A stretch of DNA of 64,000 nucleotides from Phymorhynchus buccinoides (taxonomy: Eukaryota; Mollusca; Gastropoda; Neogastropoda; Raphitomidae), in assembly GCA_017654935.2 (NCBI GenBank), contig CM065698.1, positions 52,436,198-52,500,197 of the forward strand. The letters run 5' to 3'. Shown piece by piece: positions 1 to 64,000 of the stretch. Each line of letters begins with the position of its first letter. Position 1 is the stretch's first letter. The notes under the pieces were generated by a model. It had not been told where the DNA came from and did not search any database. It saw nothing but the letters and a program-made list of their open reading frames with translations. Position numbers and translations under genes: made by a program.

Positions 1-162
1 GTTCAGTGGGTGTTTGATATTGATTGTGACTGTTATGATCCATCCAGCTGGGTGTGTACCACCCCGCCATGTACCGTAACTACATCCGGCGGGTGGACAT
101 GGACGAGCCTCCGCCCCTGGAGTTCAATGTGTGAACATTAAGGTTGACTGTTATGATTCCAG
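1..162 (+). repeat. Upstream partial copy of exon 1 with its acceptor
   Basis: Positions 48-122 repeat the first 75 nt of exon 1 almost exactly, preceded by a similar intron end (TGACTGTTATGATC then CAG). The copy breaks off inside the exon sequence and runs back into intron. The period is about 115 bp. The complete copy at 163-356 is the usable exon because it alone has a donor in the right phase. Confidence 0.85.
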
Positions 163-60192
<60,030 letters not shown>

Positions 60193-60511
60193 ACCACCTG
60201 TGCACTCCACCAGCATTTCATCATGTCCTCCTGCCCATCCCCCACCACCCCCATCCCAACCTCCCCTCTAATCATCATCAGCGCAGCACACGTCAGCTTT
60301 GTGTCTCTGTGTCCTGGTCCAACACACCGACACTGTCCACATGGTCAGGATCAGGAGGAGTGTCGCAGACGCCGCTTGTGACAATAGTGGTGACAGATCT
60401 AGGACAATACAGTCTGTGGTCACCCAGCGATTGCCAACAGAACCATGAGGCTGTATGGGATCTCGTTAACCCTGGACAACTCTGTTGGTTTCATTTTCTT
60501 TTTATGATTAT

Positions 60512-60867
60512 AATGGGATGGTTTGTAGGAGAGCACAGGGCGACACACAGCTCCAATCTGTTGTGGCAACATTGGAACACACCTCTCTTTATATTATTAT
60601 AATGGGATGGTTTGTAGGAGAGCACAGGGCGACACACAGCTCCAATCTGTTGTGGCAACATTGGAACACACCTTTCTTTATATTATTATAATGGGATGGT
60701 TTGTAGGAGAGCACAGGGCGACACACAGCTCCAATCTGTTGTGGCAACATTGGAACACACCTCTCTTTATATTATTATAATGGGATGGTTTGTAGGAGAG
60801 CACAGGGCGACACACAGCTCCAATCTGTTGTGGCAACATTGGAACACACCTTTCTTTTGGGGTGGGG
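60512..60867 (+). repeat. 89-bp array in the 3' UTR, 4 copies
   Basis: Unit AATGGGATGGTTTGTAGGAG, AGCACAGGGCGACACACAGC and TCCAATCTGTTGTGGCAACA, starting at 60512, 60601, 60690 and 60779. Nearly identical copies differ only in CTCTCTT/CTTTCTT. Confidence 0.96.
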
Positions 60868-61607
60868 TGGGGTGGGGTTTAGATGAACCAGAAGGAAGGA
60901 TGTTTATTCTCCTGTTAAGGGGTAAAAGATGCCGTTCATTTCCCTGTGAACATTGGACAGCAGAAATTGCCTTGATTTATTATTTGTTTCTTTTAATGTT
61001 ACAGGGGAGATGGATTGTTTGTTTCGTTAGCTGAGTCGGATGGTTGGAAGGTGAATCTCTTGCGATGTTAAACATACATACCATGATTTCTATTTGTCGG
61101 TTAGTTCATAGATGATTTAAACCTTACTTTTTGTTCCTTGTATTTGTCCTTTTTTTAAGGACAGATTGTTTTTGTAAATGAGGACATAATGTCCCGTCAT
61201 TTCTTAAGATTGATCTTTTCAGTTGGTGTGGTAAACCGTTCAGTGTCAACAATTGACTTTCAATTCCTTGTGCCTATCAGTTTGTTTGACATTTTAGATA
61301 ACTCTGAAAGAACAAAGGGTTTTCTGTCTTTTTCAGCTCTTCTTGTACTGCCCAGAAAAAAAATGCCATGACTTTTCTTATTTTGTAAGTTTTATTTCTT
61401 TTGGTGGTGATTTCTTTAAACTTTTGACTTTAATTTTTTGTACCAATATTTGGTTAAAATTTTTTACAATTGTCTTTTTTTTCAATCTTTTTTTTGCGTG
61501 TGCGTAAAAGATGGTACGTTTTGATTGGTCTCTTTCCCTTACTGTTGATGCCTGGAAGGTTACTGGTGTGCACCCTATTCTAGTCTAGTGCTATGGGTGT
61601 GCTCAGA

Positions 61608-61797
61608 GACCAGGCATGGTAGAACTCCGCGAATCGCGGAAAATCCGCGAAACAGTTTGAAACAAAATTATTTTAAAATGCATTGAAATGGCATAAAAAA
61701 GTGAACATTTCACTCATTTATTGAATTTTCTTCGGCCCCCTGGACCCCCGGCCTTTTTCCTTGAAAACCACTTTGCCCCCACTACCATGCCTGAGAG
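61608..61797. mobile_element. Possible MITE with CAGGCATGGTAG ends
   Basis: CAGGCATGGTAGAACTCC at the left and CTACCATGCCTGAG at the right are inverted over 12 nt. Inside are AATCGCGGAAAATCCGCGAA and CCCCCTGGACCCCCGGCC. It lies in the 3' UTR. Confidence 0.6.
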
Positions 61798-61964
61798 ACT
61801 GACTAACGACAACTGATGCCTGGACTGGCTGAGTTTGAGGCACTGTGGCAGCGCGTTTAACGTATTTTCAGTAAAGACTTGCATGATTCGCTAATAGCGA
61901 AGCTTGAAGAATGTAAATGCTTGTTTTTGAGTTAGATTTTGTCAGTCAAAGGGGGATTTGTCTT

Positions 61965-62345
61965 GGGGAAATGTTTGTGCGTCAAAAGCTGATAGATATG
62001 TGTTAGGTAAAATGTTTGTGCGTCAAAAGCTGACAGATATGTGTTAGGTAAAATGTTTGTGCGTCAAAAGCTGACAGATGTGTTAGGTCAAATGTTTGTG
62101 CGTCAAAAGCTGATAGATATGTGTTAGGTCAAATGTTTGTGCGTCAAAAGCTGATAGATATGTGTTAGGTCAAATGTTTGTGCGTCAAAAGCTGACATGT
62201 GTTAGGTCAAATGTTTGTGCGTCAAAAGCTGACAGATATGTGTTAGGTCAAATGTTTGTGCGTCAAAAGCTGATAGATATGTGTTAGGTCAAATGTTTGT
62301 GCGTCAAAAGCTGACATGTGTTAGGTCAAATGTTTGTGTGTCAAA
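61965..62345 (+). repeat. About 36-41-bp array in the 3' UTR, about 9 copies
   Basis: Unit AAATGTTTGTGCGTCAAAAG plus CTGATAGATATGTGTTAGGTC, with truncated units lacking GATAGATA. It is in transcribed sequence if the UTR model holds. Confidence 0.95.
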
Positions 62346-63344
62346 AGGGGACATATTTGGTTGGAATGCAGGAGTGTTTGGTGTTTCGCTTTTATTTCCA
62401 GAGACAGTTTTGAGCTGAAATACTGTTGTGTTTCTCCTGGGAACATTTGTGTCTCTGACTGACATAATGTGAATTAGTATCTTTTTGTTTCTCCTTCACT
62501 AAAACTAAGCACTATTTGTGTTACTAGAAATGAAGAAGTGCCATCCCAAAGCAGCTCCCATACATAGAACCCACAGAACTGAACAACAAGGGCCTGGAAC
62601 TGAAGAGAACACTGTATCTTGCTGGACAAGCCAACACAGACACTTTGCTGTTAAAATCTCAAATGAAGTCAGGGTTATTTCATTGCCAAGTCATGCTGAA
62701 TGTGTGCGTGTGTTTTAGGGGGGGGGTCTCTTATTGTAAGAATGACAGTGTGTATGTGCTTGGTGAAAGAATGATTACGATCTTGACATTGAGCCTTTTT
62801 TGTGACTTTCGTTTTTCTGTAATGTTTATGCCGAAAGATCTCTTTAATGTTTGCTGTTCAACGAACTTTGAATACTGAATATTGTGTCAGAATGGCCCCA
62901 TTTTCCCCTAGTTCAAATGCATTGTCTCTTGTCATTTCCAGTCTTTGTTTTATCCAAATCCCTGATCCATATTTTTGTCATCACCTTCCCTTTCATGATG
63001 CGTGACCCACCCATCTTTTTTGCCAATGCACAGTATCGAAATGAAGTCGAAATTTAAAAACAATATACTTTCAGAAAAAATAATCAAAACACGCAATGTT
63101 TACGTTTGTATGAGTGCTTAAAACCGATATTTTTACATTCTGACTGCAGTGATGGACGATGATGGTGCGTTTTAAATGGACTGGCTTCTGTTGGTTGGCT
63201 GTTGTTCTTTTAAGATAAAAATGACCTGTAAACTAGTTGACATGTGACACTGAAAGAAAGCCAATGGAGAGAGAGAGAGGTGATGTTATATTTGTTGCAG
63301 CTATTGTTGTGCTGTGTGTCTGGCATTATTACCACTGTCGCATG

Positions 63345-63515
63345 TGAACATGCCTTTCATTCTTACTTTATATTGGATGTTATTGCTGTCAACATGTGAA
63401 CATACATTTGATGATTCGTGGTTTGTATTGGATGTTATTATTGCTGTCAACATGTGAACATACATTTGATGATTCGTGGTTTGTATTGGATGTTATTATT
63501 GCTGTCGATATGTGG
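63345..63515 (+). repeat. About 61-bp repeat in the 3' UTR, about 3 copies
   Basis: GTGAACATACATTTGATGAT with TCGTGGTTTGTATTGGATGT and TATTATTGCTGTCAACAT. The outer copies are more diverged. Confidence 0.9.
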
Positions 63516-63658
63516 ACATAACTATTTCATCATTGAAGGTTTGTTGTGTGTTCATCTGTCATCATTTCTCACCGTGGGCAATCTGTATTACATTTCAGTG
63601 TGGATGGTTTTTTGTAATGTTTTTTGTTTTGAGTATTTTGTAACAATGTCCTACAGAA

Positions 63659-63664
63659 ATTAAA
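63659..63664 (+). terminator. Likely polyadenylation signal ATTAAA
   Basis: ATTAAA is followed by an A-rich stretch and then GCTGGTGTGTGTGAG, a GT-rich downstream element at suitable spacing. It is the first well-formed poly(A) context seen after the stop codon, by inspection. Confidence 0.5.
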
Positions 63665-64000
63665 GAAATCTAAAAATTGTATAAAGTTTTGGCTGGTGTG
63701 TGTGAGTATCATGGACAATTCTTGCAGGATGTCCTCAATTGCAGGATTTTTAAATTGCCTGCAGCCGGCATCGCTGGATTATGAGAATTTGAGAAGCAAT
63801 GATTTTCTTGCACGCACACACACTTGTACAATAAAGGGCCTATATAAGCATTTGCTCTATTCCAAGGAATGTAGCACTTATACTAGACCAGAGGGGTGAA
63901 AAGGAGCAGTAAATGTGTGTGCTGCTCCTGCACTCCGCCGGGCCGCCCCCTTGCACAATTTTTTTTAATTCCCAGAAGCACCCACGGTGTATGTATGTGT

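Larger units (their letters stand above)
60193..63680 (+). other. Probable 3' UTR of the Mi-2 gene
   Basis: No further open frame continues the protein, and the sequence becomes T-rich with several tandem repeats. It likely ends after ATTAAA at 63659-63664, which is followed about 30 nt later by a GT-rich element (GCTGGTGTGTGTGAG). A later AATAAA at 63830-63835 could be an alternative end. UTR extent is inferred, not shown. Confidence 0.6.

Noticed and set aside
63838..63850. TATA-box-like CTATATAAGC suggesting a downstream gene promoter
   Set aside because: A single motif with no downstream exon visible before the window ends.

Overview
This is a eukaryotic (animal) genomic window holding most of one gene on the + strand: the 3' three-quarters of a Mi-2 / CHD3-4-5 family chromatin remodeller, the ATPase of the NuRD complex. 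I reconstruct 27 coding exons (163 to 60192). Every junction has an AG acceptor and GT donor, all phases agree, and the exons total 4,752 nt (1,583 codons plus stop). In order they encode the end of the tandem chromodomain region, the two-lobed SNF2 ATPase ([38 protein letters not shown]), DUF1087, a SANT-like DUF1086 region, a long Lys/Glu-rich linker and the CHDCT2 C-terminal region, ending in VLD. The 5' part (promoter, PHD fingers, first chromodomain) lies upstream of the window. A 3' UTR of about 3.5 kb follows, with a likely polyadenylation site near 63.66 kb. I see no second protein-coding gene apart from LINE remnants.

The organism is probably a mollusc, perhaps a gastropod. That is inference from the invertebrate single Mi-2 type, the tRNA-derived SINEs, the CR1/L2-like LINE and the many short MITEs. 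No search was possible.

Coding exons fill about 7% of the window. By rough addition more than half is tandem repeats: about 40 arrays with units of 25 to 132 bp and up to roughly 125 copies. The striking feature is that in 17 of the 26 complete introns, tandem or relic copies include a piece of the neighbouring exon together with its splice site. Copies of a 3' exon end carry the donor into the downstream intron. Copies of a 5' exon start carry the acceptor into the upstream intron. The gene therefore contains dozens of perfect or near-perfect decoy splice sites. Decay is graded, from identical arrays (exons 3, 10, 12, 18, 25) to single worn relics (exons 5, 7, 14, 23).

Layout: 0-5 kb chromodomain 2 and linker with exon 2/3 arrays; 5-17 kb ATPase lobe 1 and start of lobe 2; 17-24 kb lobe 2 and DUF1087; 24-34 kb acidic/basic linkers and SANT-like region, with a SINE, a MITE-derived 44-bp satellite and the exon 18 acceptor array; 34-41 kb charged linker exons, a second SINE and non-exonic arrays; 41-47.4 kb CHDCT2 exons and a LINE 3' end; 47.4-57.9 kb one huge intron made of four large arrays and nested MITEs; 57.9-60.2 kb last two exons; 60.2-63.7 kb 3' UTR.

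The main caution is that long tandem arrays are where assemblies err, so copy numbers need raw long reads. The gene model does not depend on copy number.
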